DNA from: Hofstenia miamia
Lineage: Eukaryota; Xenacoelomorpha; Acoela
Direction of reading: 5' to 3'
Length of the DNA stretch: 64,000 nt
Assembly: GCA_004352715.1 (NCBI GenBank)
Contig: SCFE01000020.1
Span: 1,583,260-1,647,259 of the forward strand
Shown: in pieces, positions 27,069-40,749 of the stretch
Layout: every line of letters begins with the position of its first letter
How positions within the stretch are numbered: position 1 is the first letter of the stretch
Program-made: the position numbers and the translations under genes
The notes under the pieces: model-generated
What the model saw: the letters and a program-made list of their open reading frames with translations, nothing else
The model's database searches: none
What the model was told of the DNA's origin: nothing

Positions 27069-29618
27069 GTATGTTTTTATATTTATATATTTCTTTTCAT
27101 TCAGCCCATGGTTTAAAGTGAACAGGGGCCTCCTAGTGAATATCCAACAATTTGTTGTGATAAACGAGAATTACGAGAAATATTAATTTGTGTTTTTCAT
27201 TTTGATTTTGGCTCTTATGCACATCAAATTTGATTGTTGTAGCGAGGCTACAAATGGCTGGCAATTAAAAAATAATTTTAAATATACGATGTCGAATTTA
27301 TGGTTCATTTGCAAATCTCATTTCTAGAAGTGCGACATGGTAGGATGAAACTGAAATTATTTAAGTTTTAATTTTATGTGTTCAACCTATTTTGCTAATA
27401 TTACTTTATCATTGTATGCACTTCAAATAATCGCTCTGACATGGTGATAAAAGTTTGGCCTTTCTTTTGAAAATAAAATTCTGACCTAATTTGCATAGTG
27501 AGCTATTATGATTTTATGTCAAATCTATAAAAATCATTAGAGGGATTTCTGTGTGGCTTTTAATAGCACTTAATCTAAACGCTCAGAGTGTTATCATTCA
27601 TTATAAGTTCGATTATTTGTTGAAATGCTGGTGAAACTCATTGGGGATGTTATCTTTTATGTTATCATGACTGTTAATCAATAGCATTGACATTCAATAT
27701 ACTACTGTTCTTTGCTCTTTCCAAAATCAGATTATTACTATTTCATAGTTAAGCATTTCAAAGATGTATTTTTAGTCAATTGGTGACTATATTCAAATCC
27801 CAATTTCATTATCCATTCTTGAATTTTATATGTTTATTGTAGCTAGTATAAAGACTTGCATTTTAAGCAGATGAAATCAGAAGTCAAAATTTTTTCACCT
27901 GCATGTGTTTATTCATTCTTAATGAATCTAGGAGTAGCATGTACTTCTGCCTTCTTAGTAATGGAAGGGCGTAGTTTGGACCCGATCACACCCAATATGT
28001 GTTTTGGCTCTCGGTTTTAGATTTCTAATGTACAAACATCTTATTTAACTGTTTTGTTCTTGAACCCTTGATAATCTAATATTTTGTAGCATTTGTATTT
28101 TTACCCTGAAGAGGAATTCTCTATGACCTAACCTATTTGAACTAGAAAAACACATTGTGTCCAATAAATATTTGTTAGTTTTTTGTTCTAAAAATATTAA
28201 TATAACTGAAATTTTTGCACAAAAGTATTAATTCTGTTCTATTTTTTCGTTGCAAGCATATTTCCATTAAAAACAAATAATTAGGTAGTGCCTAAAACAA
28301 TTTCGCATTTCCATAATTTTTTATCCATTTATTAAACCTTTGTAATTGATAATTATTTTCTTGAAATTTTTAATTAGGTTAGTTCATATTTCGATAGTTG
28401 CCTATACTCATATAATTTTCCCGCTAAAATCACCATTTTCTTAATGTATTTGCAAAGTTCTCTGGAGAGAAGATGAGAGTGGAAAGACTCTTTTGTTTGA
28501 TGAGATGATTATTTCCAACGTCCAGATAAGTGATTGAAGTCAGGATTACTTAATATTCAAAATAAAAGATTTAAGAGATTATTGCGCATGTAAAGCTTTC
28601 AAGTACCGCGATTTTCAAATTTATTCTTCTGTCGTTGGCGTTGATATCAGTAAACATGCTAAATTTAAATTCCTCTATTTTGTAGTCCACTTAATTGAAA
28701 TTAATGGCCTTTTCAATGAAAATTCATCAAAACTGCTTTGTGAGGGGTCTAATTTTGTCCTTATATTGGTCTTTGAGTTTTAATGGGAATTTTCCATTGA
28801 GTTTTGACCCACTATCCCAATGTATTTGCAAACAACTTAAGGAACTGAATTTGTCATTAACAAGGATCAATGATCCAGTAAGAAATGGGTTATTATTCAT
28901 TCAGATATCATAAAATATTCTTGGAAGTGCTCCATAGATGTTTAATTCCACTAATTTTGAGGAATCGGAGTTTGGTATTATCAGAAACTTAAGATTTTGG
29001 GCCGATTTTTTTAATTTAGCAACTTAGAAGATTATAGTGAAATTTATAGGCTTGGATTTTATGAATAAAAGTGAATGTTTTAAAATTTAGATATTATTTA
29101 GTTCATGAATCATCACAGATTCTAAAAAATGTGTCTGTTGCTTAGAGATAAAATGCGATGAAATGCACACTTCGTATGCATTCAACAAGTAATTATCCTA
29201 AAAAAGTTTTCACTAATCTTCAAACCTCTCATAAAAAGAGATTTCTCTTTTCCCTTGAGTCACTTTCTTCATTCCATACTATCCCATCGCATGGTTCCAT
29301 TGCGTTGTCTAATATTTCTCATCTGCTCTAATACAATAAGTTATTTGTTCAAAATCAATATAATTTAACATTTTTCAGGTGCATTCGAAGTGAATCAGGT
29401 GACTGTAGGCATTATTAATACAACAATAATAATAAAAAAGAATTATTCACACCTATGGACACGCACTATACTAATTTCATTCAGGGATAGCGAAATCTAA
29501 AATTTTCTGGTCAATCACCGAACTGTTGCAGCACACAAACAGTGAAAATTAACTTATAACTGACAATCGGGAATTTTCTGGTCTATACTTTTTTTGTTAT
29601 TTGATATTTCATTATATG
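27069..29618. other. intron sequence without recognisable genes
   Basis: Start of the second large receptor intron. No exon, transposon or RNA signature recognised. Confidence 0.45.
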
Positions 29619-29626
29619 GTTGTGAC

Positions 29627-30251
29627 AAGAGAGGCAACCGGGTTCCAAAATCATGACCCGGTGACCCGGCGACTCGGTTGAAATGGAGATTCGGTGACCC
29701 GATTGAAAAAATGTAAGTAAAATGCAATTATCAAACAGAACATGTTTGTTTATTAGCCATGCAGACTAGGTTTGTGAGTCCAAAGTATCTTGATGAGCCT
29801 ACTTTTTCCCTGCAGCTGAAATATTTCTCTCGGATTGTGAGGTGATCCGGGTATAAATATTTTTTGCGACTTTTAACAGTGTTAACAATGCTGCTGCTTT
29901 TGTTTCTCATCCTGGAGATCTCATTATCAATGTTGGGTAGAACCAGTTGGGTGTTTTCCAATCTACAAATTATCGACCAGAATTGTGAAAGCGAGTGGCA
30001 ACTTTAAAGGTTGTTGTGGGAAAGAAAACTGCTTAACCAACATCCAATAACAGAAATGTCATGCTTTCTACATTAAAATAGTATTAAGTTATTCAACAAT
30101 GATTTCATTTAAAAAATTGTCAACGTAATGAATTTGAAATAGGATTCTTGGAAAGTTGTATACAAATATTTGCGCAGTGACCCTGTTGTAGAGTGTTTTT
30201 TCAAAGTATTGACCCGGTTACATGGTAACCCGGTAACCTGTTGCATCTCTG
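29627..30251. mobile_element. hAT-like non-autonomous DNA transposon (625 bp)
   Basis: The left end reads aagagaggcaaccgggtt and the right end, reverse-complemented, reads cagagatgcaacaggtta. These are imperfect terminal inverted repeats of the CAGAGATGCAAC style seen in hAT elements. Flanking 8-bp direct repeats are gttgtgac (29619-29626) and gttttgac (30252-30259), matching at seven of eight positions, and 8 bp is the hAT target-duplication length. Just inside both ends are multiple acccggt units, typical hAT subterminal repeats. No transposase motif was seen in the open frames inside, so it would depend on a transposase from elsewhere. Confidence 0.72.
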
Positions 30252-30599
30252 GTTTTGACTCACAAAAATTGGGCCAGCATGGTGCACTCGTAATTTGTAT
30301 GTTATTTGTAATTGAATATATTGAAAAACGTACCCCAGAAATTCCTCAATTAAAGCAGACATGAAAATTCGAAAGAATTTCATGAAGAAAAATCTTACAA
30401 GAATTCTGTTTTCTGCTAGGAACCCATGTACCTGAGCATATATCTTATAAATTCACTGTTATGATTATACAGTAAGAAATTATTAAAGATCTACCATCAG
30501 CCTTTATACAGCCTTGTGCAAAAACCTAAACAAACTCAGTTAAGTCATTTACGTTCATATTTATTCTTATTTGCAAAGTCTCAGACTGGGCAATAAATA

Positions 30600-31230
30600 T
30601 ATTACTCTGGAAACGCGAAAAAAGGTTATTTCAAAATTTATCGATAATCTTTCTGATCTCTTAATTGCAGATGAGGAACCAAGAAACCACTTTTGACTAA
30701 AACTCAAATAGCCACTCGACTCAAGTGGTGCAAGCAAATGAAAAATAATACCACTACTGAATGGAGGAAAATCGTGTACAGTGACGAATGAAACATCCAA
30801 ATGATGTCTGGAAGTGCATATTTTGTTCGTCTTCCTAAAAGTTCACATCATCGTTACAACCGAAAATACCTCTGCCCAAGAGAACCGTGACGATAAAAAT
30901 CACTGATGATTTTTGGTGTCATTTGGAATAATGGTATGCAAGTTTTGGTCAGAATACATGAAACAATGAGTGTTCCACAGTATATCAATGCTTTACGCCA
31001 AAATATCATCCCTTGCTTTGAGGATGATCAGTTATGGCAGCAGGATAGAGAAGTCAAAGCCTTTATGGAAGAGAATGGAATTCCTCTTTTACCGGATTGG
31101 TAAGCAAGGTCACCAGACCTTACCTTCCGTGTAATTTATGGGGATGCCTTAAACAGAAGCCTTCCGACAGTTATTTTACAAATCTGGACAATTTATGGAA
31201 ATTATTAACTGGGAATTTTTGAAAATTCAA
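30600..31230 (+). pseudogene. Tc1-like transposase remnant
   Basis: Broken frames on the + strand keep the order of a Tc1/mariner DDE transposase: KKPLLTKTQIATRLKWCKQM, WRKIVYSDE (first catalytic Asp), SLMIFGVIWNNGMQVLVRI (from 30906), a QYINALRQNIIP block, and FMEENGIPLLPDWARSPDL, where Tc1 proteins have WPAQSPDLNPIE. The QDNAPCH region is degraded to WQQDREVKAF, and the NPIE motif with the third acidic residue is lost. Several stops and shifts are present. Terminal repeats were not located. Confidence 0.72.
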
Positions 31231-32470
31231 CAACGTATTTGGATCTATATCTATACCCAATCGAATTACAGCTGTTACAGAAAATCGAGGTTATCCCAGG
31301 AAATACTCTTATAGTGAGTTTTGATTTTTGTTTTAATTCAGAATTGTTCACGAGAATTCTCAGGCCTAAAACAAAGTTTCATGGGAGTCTTAGGTTTTGG
31401 TTGTACAAACATTTTCATTTTATTCACAGACATTAGAAAGTGAAAACATTCAAATAAGCAGAATAAATAGATATTTCTAAAAAAATTATTTAATTAAAAT
31501 GGTGCATTTAAATTCTTGCCAAAGTGCGAATATTTGTGCGAATATTTTGATAATCGCTTGAAGCTTAATCACTGGAAAAATACTAAAAATGTTGCTGAAC
31601 AATTAAATTCTATTCAATAACTTGTTTTCAAATAATTGAACCCGACTTAGTCTAAGGATTTTTATTTTCCCAGCCCTATTTGATTAACTATATTTATCTC
31701 AAATCCCACTCATGTCAGTATATTGTTCCAAAAGCCCTACAGCATAACTTCTATTATAAACAAATTCACAAAATTAGAAATAATCTGAAATCCGTGGTCA
31801 CAGTCTAACCTAACCAAAACTTGACCCATGAGAAAAAATAAACCTCTTCGAACCATTTTACTTATGACCCATTTGCATCTCTTGTCCCAGTTCTTCTATG
31901 CCAGTTCCACTGAAAGATTTACTTCAACTACAAGTCGCATGGGACTGATTGCCACCGCAGAACCCTACCTTCGACGTATAGTTGCAAAGAAGTTTCAATA
32001 TAAGTTCACAAGCAATGTGAGAGTGTGAGGCAGCTGTGAAAAGTCAACATTTAAACCGTTTGTAACAGAATGTCTGAATACATTAGACAGGTACTTTGAA
32101 GTTGAAATGACAAAACACATAAATAATTCAAGTACCTGTGATATGTGAGAAGTTCATTCCAGACACGATTTGGACCCGTTTTCTTTCAAAATAACTGCCT
32201 CGAGCCAGTTCAACGCTACTGCTAATCAATATTCGAAATTCAAGTATTGCTTATTTTGAATGCCTAGTGGACTTTGAAGTTTGCAACAAAAGCATACACT
32301 CACTAAAAAGTGTTCTTCATATACATTGAAGAGACACCAATCAAATTTATTGCGTATTTTTTTATCTGACTCTTAATTGCAGCCCATGGCCCTGTTTAAA
32401 GGCTTCAATATCAATGTTACAATAATGAAGGCTGAGTCATAATAAAAATTTAATTGTATAGCCATATGTA
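31231..32470. other. intron sequence, unidentified open frames
   Basis: Two frames of about 65 codons (31239-31436, 31828-32028) have no recognised domain. The second (with TAEPYLRRIVAKKFQ) has less AT-rich codons than its surroundings and might be transposon-derived, but nothing identifies it. Confidence 0.35.
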
Positions 32471-32473
32471 GTT

Positions 32474-32700
32474 TAACCCTACTTCCATTAGGAGTTTTTC
32501 AAAATCTGTGATGATATCTCTATATAATTTTTAAACACTTATAACTCACGATCTATTTATGATATCCCAAATCTGACAGCACCACCTGATAAAAAATTAT
32601 TTCCTCTTTCTTTTTATATTTAAATTCACAACCTGTCTTTGTTCCGACAACCTCTGAATTTGCACACGGCCTGCCTGTACGGGACTTACACAGTTTTCCT
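32474..32700 (+). repeat. dispersed repeat family, copy 2
   Basis: It contains, in order, aaccctacttccattagg, 'ttttcaaaatctgtgatga', 'tttttaaacacttataactc', 'aatctgacagcaccacctga' and 'cacacggcctgcctg'. The same ordered words recur at 35940, 43008 and on the minus strand at 52428. It is about 230 bp, non-coding, and no terminal repeats are evident. Confidence 0.6.
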
Positions 32701-34579
32701 AGTTTTCCTCCTGAAAACAAAATATTTCCGTCTAGTTGTTGTTCGAATGGGAATTAGACCACCTCATTATCTGTACACTGGGTATAATATAAATTTGAAC
32801 ATTTTTTACAAAAAATCGGATTTTTCATTAAAGTCATTCTTATTTGCATGCACTTCATGCAGAAGAACAAGTCGTAGCACAAATCTTCATCATTGCATTA
32901 GTAGATGCAAAAGGCTTTCAATAGGGTGAAACAGGACCGGCTTTTTGGAAAGTTCATGAGAGAAATTGCTATTGGCCCCTCGCTAAGCAATATTTCCTGA
33001 AAAGATGTTGCCAAATTTTGAAATTTAGAAAAATAATAATGAAATATTTTACAGTAAAAATTTACTACTGTTTTTTGCATTTGAACTATAAGGTAAATGT
33101 ATATACTGTGAGATGCATTATTTGCAGTATATGAAACTCTTCTAGTTTTTGAATCTATAATAGAAATATATTTGCCATCTACCACATCAGCAGAAAGATC
33201 AAGTGATTTTCAACTAGTGTCAATTGAGAGTGATGGCGCAAAAAATGTCAATCTTTCCAAATTTATAGTTGATTTAACTAAAAGGCAAGAAAAAGTCCTT
33301 ATATATACGTTGTGAATGCCAAATATGACTAATTCAACTAGTTTCAGAAAAGAACGAAAATTTTTTCAGAGAAGAATGACAGAGTTTCCTTATCCTATTC
33401 TTTATCTTGTGTTTCTATGCACAAAACATTTTACAGTTACTTCAATTTTAACTTGCAATCAAATATTTGATTGGGTACACAATATATAGTACATCATAAC
33501 TTGACAAGAATAATGCATAAAATTATATTCTTAGGATACTAAGCAATATATTTGCTCAAAGATACAGTTAAACTAAAAACTAAATATAAAAATATTGCGT
33601 GTGTCTATGTATGTCGTGAGCTATGTGTAAAAAATCATTAAATGTGTTTAGCATGTTTGTCTCTCCGTTTCTATTTTGTCGGTGTAAAAAATGCAACACA
33701 TTTTTAATCTTATTATATTATATTTTTTAATATATTATGATAATTGCTACATAGGTATATTATATTATATTATCAAGAACAAAATAATTAGTGTTAAACA
33801 TTTAGTGCTTACCTAAAATATATACTTAGAGATCTTGATTTCTTGGATATGAACCGATATTTTAAATTATTGGGATGCAATTATATGCAATAATATAAAT
33901 AAGTTATATTTTGCAAGGTTTAATATTTGCTAATCAAAGAAAAAAATCATTTTGATGACCAAAGAGCAGAAAATTGTGATTGTTGTACTAAGTCAAAGAA
34001 AGGACCACAAGGAGGGCATAGGACATCATTTAAGGTACTAATTAATGCCAAACAAAAACAACTATTGTATATGCCAGGTGATTTACTCCAAAGTACGAAT
34101 GAGTAATTATACATGAAGACCAAGAAATTAGTAGCCGTAGAAACTACTACCAATCAAGCTATTTGGAGAGACGAAATTCTGCAAGTAATAATTTATTGTA
34201 TCAATCATATATATGGTGGAGATGAGCACAATCGAAACCCAATATTTTCAATAAGAACCAGAGGCAATGTGTGTCACACTTATCCCGGCCAGATGCTTTG
34301 ACAAAAAAGGTTTGCTTTGTTCTGTTAAATTCTAAATTCTATGCAAGATTATGGTCATAATGCATATGAGAGCAGAAAATTCCGCCATCATCAAGGACAT
34401 AACCAAACTCAAATTGCTCACATGATCCACACAAACCTACAGAAAGTGGGAAAAATTATACTTAAGTATATGTAAACGGGATTGTTTCCATCTAGGCGAC
34501 AGGATCTTTATCGAACTTGTTCCACAAAATCAAGCTGACTGGCAAATTTTAAATTGCATAGAAACATAGAAAGAAAATA
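32701..34579. other. intron sequence, possibly 5' part of the next LINE
   Basis: No family motif could be read. The frames between 33930 and 34560 (for example 34113-34301) might be a decayed upstream part of the LINE at 34580 but carry no endonuclease signature that I can see. Confidence 0.3.
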
Positions 34580-35930
34580 GATCTCATGTTTCAAACTATT
34601 AAATTTTGTAACATAGCATCCAAAATATTTGAAAAGCACATCCTTGATAGTATCACTCCATTGGTCATATCACTTACTCCCAAATCACAGTTTAGGTTAA
34701 CTCCAGACAATAGTACACAGTCCCAACTATTATTGTTCATAAACGCATTTATTCAAGACTTGATGTTAAAGAAAAAACCTTCATGCCATTTATTTAGATT
34801 TTACCGAGGCATTTGAAAAAATTTCTCATGGAATTTTTAATTACCAAGCTAGAGTGCATTGGGTTTGGAGGCTTTCTAAAAGTCCTAGCATCTTACCTAA
34901 GAGGCAGAAAACAGTTTGTAAAAGCTAACCAGCAAAAGTCCAACAATTCTAAACTAGTCACAAGTGGGGTCCCTCAAGGAACCATTCCTCGATCCACTTC
35001 TGTTTCTCATCAATGTTATGGATCTCTCAGATGACATCAGTTCCAAAATCTTTATTTTTGCAGACAACAATAAGCTTATATCTTCAGATCATATGCACTA
35101 TGACTTACCTTAGGACATAGATTTATTACTCCAGTGGGCTGCAGCAAATGAAATGTCATTAAAGGTTAATAAATGCCTTTAACTGTTGTCCAGCTATCAC
35201 TTAAAAGAGGACAAGTCTTCCATATGCATGAAGAAACAAATAATTCCAAGGGTTGAATCGGAAAAAGATCTTGGTTTGACAACATGAGGAAATCTTTCGA
35301 GGAATATTCATATTGATTTGATATATAAGAAACATCAAAACGTACTCGGGATGATTAGGAGAAACACTTCACTAACCCTGCAGCACTTATCAAAACTAAA
35401 TCTTTATAAAACTTTGATACTTCCCATTCCCTATTATTGCAGTAGCATTTCGCATAAGGAATCTTGAAGGATTTCAGAAGAAAGCAGTTCCATTGCATTT
35501 GTGATACTGATGAAGATTAGAGATGTTGAGTAAGATAATCAATAACAAATTCAATATAGACCATAGTTCCATGTTCACTTACGATCAGAACAGAAGAAAT
35601 GAAGCCCTAAATTTCGTTGCCCAGGCTTATCTCGCTCATTCCAGGATGAATTTCTTTTATAGGGTTCCAAGATCTGTTAATAGACTTCCTACAAGAGTGA
35701 ACTTTTTCGAACCGATTGGGCTAAAATCTCGTTTGATGGAATTCTACTGCAGCTACTTCTATGGCATATTTCGATTTAAGTAACATTTGAACCTGGAAAT
35801 TTTACTGCTCCTGTGATTCGTGTGTTGCCCTTTCTCAAGGCATTGTCAACTTGTAATGGGATTCGCACCCTTTCAGTCTGTAAAGTCTTTGATAAATGAA
35901 TAAATCAATAAATAAAATAAAAAATAATTT
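34580..35930 (+). pseudogene. degenerate LINE (CR1/Jockey-type) reverse transcriptase and 3' tail
   Basis: Ordered reverse transcriptase blocks spread over three frames: CNIASKIFEKHILDSI and LTPDNSTQSQLLLFI (fingers), a remnant of the DLxxAFDxxxH block near 34795 (first catalytic Asp region damaged), CIGFGGFLKVLASYLRGRKQ, VTSGVPQGTI, DPLLFLINVMDLSDDI, and IFIFADNNKLIS, where the catalytic (Y/F)ADD box is altered to FADN. Downstream are QWAAANEMSLKVNKC, VESEKDLGLTT and LNLYKTLILPIPYYCSS, then a C-terminal piece (35523-35783). It ends in a simple tail of repeated aataaatcaataaataaa (35897-35930). Many shifts and stops make it a dead copy. Confidence 0.85.
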
Positions 35931-35934
35931 AATC

Positions 35935-36190
35935 TTAAACAGGTTGGGGATTTTTGAAAATTTTTCCTGATCCTATAAATTTTTTTTAAAAGCGTATAAC
36001 TCAAAAACTATTAATGTTATGCTTAATCTGAAAGCACCACATGATAGAGGAAATTCTCTTCTTTCTTTTTCGCTCTAAATCCTAGCGCTGACCTTTTGCT
36101 ATCGAGGCGCGTCGTTACGCAAATTCTCCGGTTTGTCGGTCGCAGGGACCTCGGACTTTGCGCACGGTACGCCTCAATGGTTTTGGAATA
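35935..36190 (+). repeat. dispersed repeat family, copy 3
   Basis: It begins directly after the LINE tail. Shared words are 'aaaagcgtataactcaaaaac', 'aatctgaaagcaccacatga' and 'tttgcgcacggtacgcctca'. Its right half is unusually GC-rich for this window. Strand is given by agreement with copies 2 and 4. Confidence 0.6.
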
Positions 36191-39100
36191 TATTTGCACA
36201 TATCAAAAAATAAACAAAGTTCTTTGTTGCATCCAGCTGCTCAAAACCCTTAAAATACATTAACACTAGTTATGGAGAGAACTTAAATCTTTTTCAAAAA
36301 TACGAAAATTTCTAGGAAAACTTTTTAATCTATTCAACAATATCTGCCACTGCAGGAAGCTTTAATAGAAATTTTCAACATTGCATTAAAGTATGCTCCC
36401 CAATTGGCCTACCCATGCCCCAAGATTTTCAAATTTGGAAATAGTCTTGGAGAAAATTCTTTGTAAATGTGGAAAAACGGTTTGTCCTTTATAAGGGCGC
36501 TAGGCTGGTTAAGGTTAAGAGCATATTCGTGTGAAGAACAAATATTAATATTCTTCTTCAAAATTCTAATTGTGGAGTGCATAAGTAAAATTGCCTTTGA
36601 TATTAGGATAATAGCTATGCTGAATCCAATTATCTCCGTTTTGAAGATACTTAATTGATTGCTACTAAACTAAGTGTCTCCATACATTAAAAATAGAGGG
36701 CATTTTGGAATTTGGAAGATGTAGTATTGGGCAAATACCATAGTTATTTCCAAAATCTGAATGCACTGTCAATTAAATATAAGAGAAAAATTCGACCATT
36801 TAATGCTGAACATTTTCTATACAATTTGAAAAAATCGTTTTTCGCAAGAGGTGAAACAATTATTTGAAAAAAACTGTATATAACAGATTTGATTTTGTGA
36901 ATGCAGCCAAAGAACAATTCTCAAACATACAATATTCAATGGAATTTTGAGGATACTTAGCGTGGACTTATCAGCGTCCATTGTTTGCATAAAACAGTAA
37001 TATCTTTAATAATAATAATCGTCATTCACGTGAACTAGCTAAATACTCAAAATTATATGCTCGTAGTATTTGCAATTTCAAATGGAAATATCGATAGAGA
37101 TTTACTTCGATATCAAACTTTATTTGAAAAATAATATGAAATTATGTTCAAATTACGTTTGTATTTAAGATCAAATTTGTCGAATCAGTTCACATTTAAA
37201 CAACATGGGTGTAACGGTTTCTTAGTTAACAAAATGAAAAAATTATTTTTTGAAACAATAAGCTTCAAGATCTTAACAAATTGGCACCGCAGCTTGTAAG
37301 ATCGTATGATCACGAAAATTACGCTTTTGTATGCTCCACGCAGCATAGAAGCTTACATTTCAGACCAACGTATCTTTGGATTATAATTTGTATTTTGCTA
37401 TTTGTAATTTTGAATAGTGCATTCTAATTATAAAAGACTAGCAAGTTAAAATATTTTTTATATATATCCTTCTAATTGTATCGCTATTCAAAGCTGCACC
37501 ATTGCTGTTTCTTTGTAGTCAACTTTTGGAAACGTGATATTGCTTCATGATGGTAATCTTACATTTTTGAAACCTATTAATCGTCAGAGTATATTGGGAT
37601 GCCCATGACTTCAAATTAATCAAACAAATACATTTCAAACAAGTGTCGCATTGCTCGTATTTACAATAAGTTTTCTCTCTAGAGTAAATTGTAAAATGTA
37701 TTTAGAACTGGTTTATTATTCATTGAAAGATGATGCCTGAATTTCATGCAAAGCTTTGGATTTGAGTTTCTAAACCATTCTAATAAGTCTGTAATGATAT
37801 ATTCATACAAATCATTAACCCAATATTCGAAAATATGTTTACAGCAAATTTATGTACTTCATGATTAATTTAGTTAATCCGATAAATAAAGACAAAGTTT
37901 AAATGGGGTTTGAAGCTTCCATTTGTGCTATTTAAAAACTTCAGAATATTCTATAGTTTTTTTGAACCTTACCGCTTACACTAGTTATACAAAAAGGCTT
38001 AAAATGCAGTATTTTATTACATATTAGCTAATAGGTTATAAAAATTGTTGAGAAGAATTATTATTCCATGCATGGAATTATTTATTAAATTTAATTATGC
38101 AAATATTGAGATTTAGAAAAATTAAAAGATTTATAAATAAATTTATGTGCTCTATTAATTTCAATATATGTATTGCTAAGGACTTTTTATTTATATTTTA
38201 TCTATTGTCGCAGGTGAAGTAGAGAAATATCAAATAATTTGGTAAATATACGCCGCAGGTCGATTATCATGACAGCAATTTCCAACCGATCTCTTCTGCC
38301 TTGAAACACTTCATGGTCAAATCTGTCATCTCCACGTCAAATATTTCTGCATTTATTAATGACTAACGTAACCAACAGTGTGAAATTAAACTAGGCTTAA
38401 ATAATGCTTTGTTCAACAGGCATTGATATTCACTTAATTTGCTCTGAGATTATGCCGTCAATTTACAAATCATCCTTTCGAAAGACAAAGGAAAACACCG
38501 ACGCTTTATTTCGCAAGCTTCCTTAATATCCAAAGTCTGTAAAACAAAGTAAAATTAAATATTTAACCTCAAACAATTGATAAGTCATACTCTTTATTTA
38601 ACGTTCAACTGTCATATATATATTTAGAAAATCGCGGAATTATGTAAATCTGTTCATATTTAGAACAAATATGCACTAATGGCAAATCATATTTCTCAAC
38701 ATCAAATAGTAATAAACAGACAGTCCCTCCAACTGATATCATTACTAAAGCATAGCTAACAAACAAAATAGTAATTTTTGGAAATAACTGAGAAGTAATA
38801 GCTCATAATTCCTCCTGGAATTTGCAACCACATATGTAGCAGGGTGACACACTGGTGAACCTACCAGGGACATCCAAGGATTTTTTGTCAGGGGGTAAGA
38901 CAGTGACATCTGAGTTGAGAAGTCCCGTAGTCAGCATTATCACCTTAGGTAGATCGATACGCATTCAGTAGGGGCATAATAATAATTTCAACGTTCCTTA
39001 AAATTTAAGCTAAAATTTTGTAAGACTGTACACCATTTTAATTATATTTTACATGCATTGTGTTTTTAAGGAGAAAACGCATCACAATTTCACGTTTGTA

Positions 39101-40249
39101 AAATATTACGAACATTATGCTAATCGTTTGCTTGCGAAATTGATTGATAAAAGCTTTTCTACACGATTTTCTTTACATTTGATACAGCTAAAGGGCGTTA
39201 TTATATGGTCTGTCTTAAATTTTCATTTGATTGCTATTTATATGTCATTTATTAGAATAAACCCTTAAATGCGGACATTCCCAAAAAATCTTTTATATTA
39301 TAAAATAAAAATCTTTTAAAGCCTATCATGATATAATGAAATTGTTTCTTAAAAAAATTGTTACCAACCATTCGCCAATCATATAAATAGAAATACAGGG
39401 AATGACCCTACAATGTTTTTTGTCGAATTGCCAAAGTTACCATGCATGCCATAGCCTATTCTAATAGGTTATTGGCCTGTGGTAATGAATAAAGTTTTTG
39501 TTAATTTGCCACAATGCCCATTATTGCAATTATTTATGTTGAGCTTAATCACCATAACAATAATGAGATTTATGGTTACCAGAATATTTCCACTCTCATA
39601 TTTTGCGCCCTTGTGCGGGGCGTAAGCAAGATTTTCTGACTGGGGACATCTAGTAGTGATCAAGGATCAAGTGAATGACTAAAAGCGGGGGAATATTTAA
39701 AAAAAGTCCTTAGAAATGCATTTCACGACATCATGGAAAGCAAAGTTACAACAATTAAATTAAAAAAAGGGATTTGTCAAAAATTTGAACATTAAGTCAG
39801 AAAATTTATTTGCCAGAAAATCAACGGTGTTGTTAAGAATTTTGAACAACTGTAAGTGATTGTTAAATTTTCAACAATACAATATTGGTCAGATTAAACT
39901 TTGAATATTTGACCAAATGCTGAAATTTTTACCAGTGAGTGTAGAGGGTTTATGGTCTAAAATTATTCCACATTCTAATGTGAATTATTCAAAAAATTTA
40001 GTGGACTTCAACATCATTTCTGTGAAAATATCATGTTCATCAGTCTAAAATTTTATTGTAAAGTTACCAACAAAGAATTGATTTGAGAATAGGAAGAATG
40101 TTCCGAGGAATGATGTAGATCCAACCTCAAATGATCGAATGCATTGTGTAAAGTGTAGTTGTGGCATCATAATAATATTAAAATATTTTAATGAAACCCG
40201 CATCCAATAGCCTAACATGACCAAATAAACTGTGAGCTTGAAACGTTGA
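36191..40249. other. intron sequence without recognisable genes
   Basis: No exon, RNA or transposon could be supported. Small patches of richer composition lie near 38860-38980 and 39590-39690 but carry no readable motif. Confidence 0.4.
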
Positions 40250-40749
40250 TTAACACTAGAAGCGCCGAACCCGTCAATTGAATTTTTAAATTATAATTTT
40301 TTTTGTAGAAGTGGTTTTTCTCAAGAATCATTTACTACTTTTTTTATAATTGCAAAGCACACGTGGACCATTTTTTTTCCGATAGTACAACATAGAAAAA
40401 AATGTACATAGATAAATTTTAAGCGCCAATACCCGTCAATTCACAAATGCTATGACCTCAAAGTGAAATTTTTTACTTAAGCTAAATATGTTTTCAGGTT
40501 ACTCTATTCATAAAAAAGTTATATTATTATATGTTGCTATGCAAGTAGTTTCTACATATTAACTGAAAAAATAGACTGTTATAAAAATCTTAGCCTTATA
40601 TTGTTGCTGCATGTTTCTAATATTTGCAGCAATATATGAACATAATTACTATTGATCGACCAAGTTGATAAAGATACATCTATATTGCAATTTTTATTGA
40701 TACAATACATATATATATATGCACTAACAAACAAAAGAAGTATTAAAAG

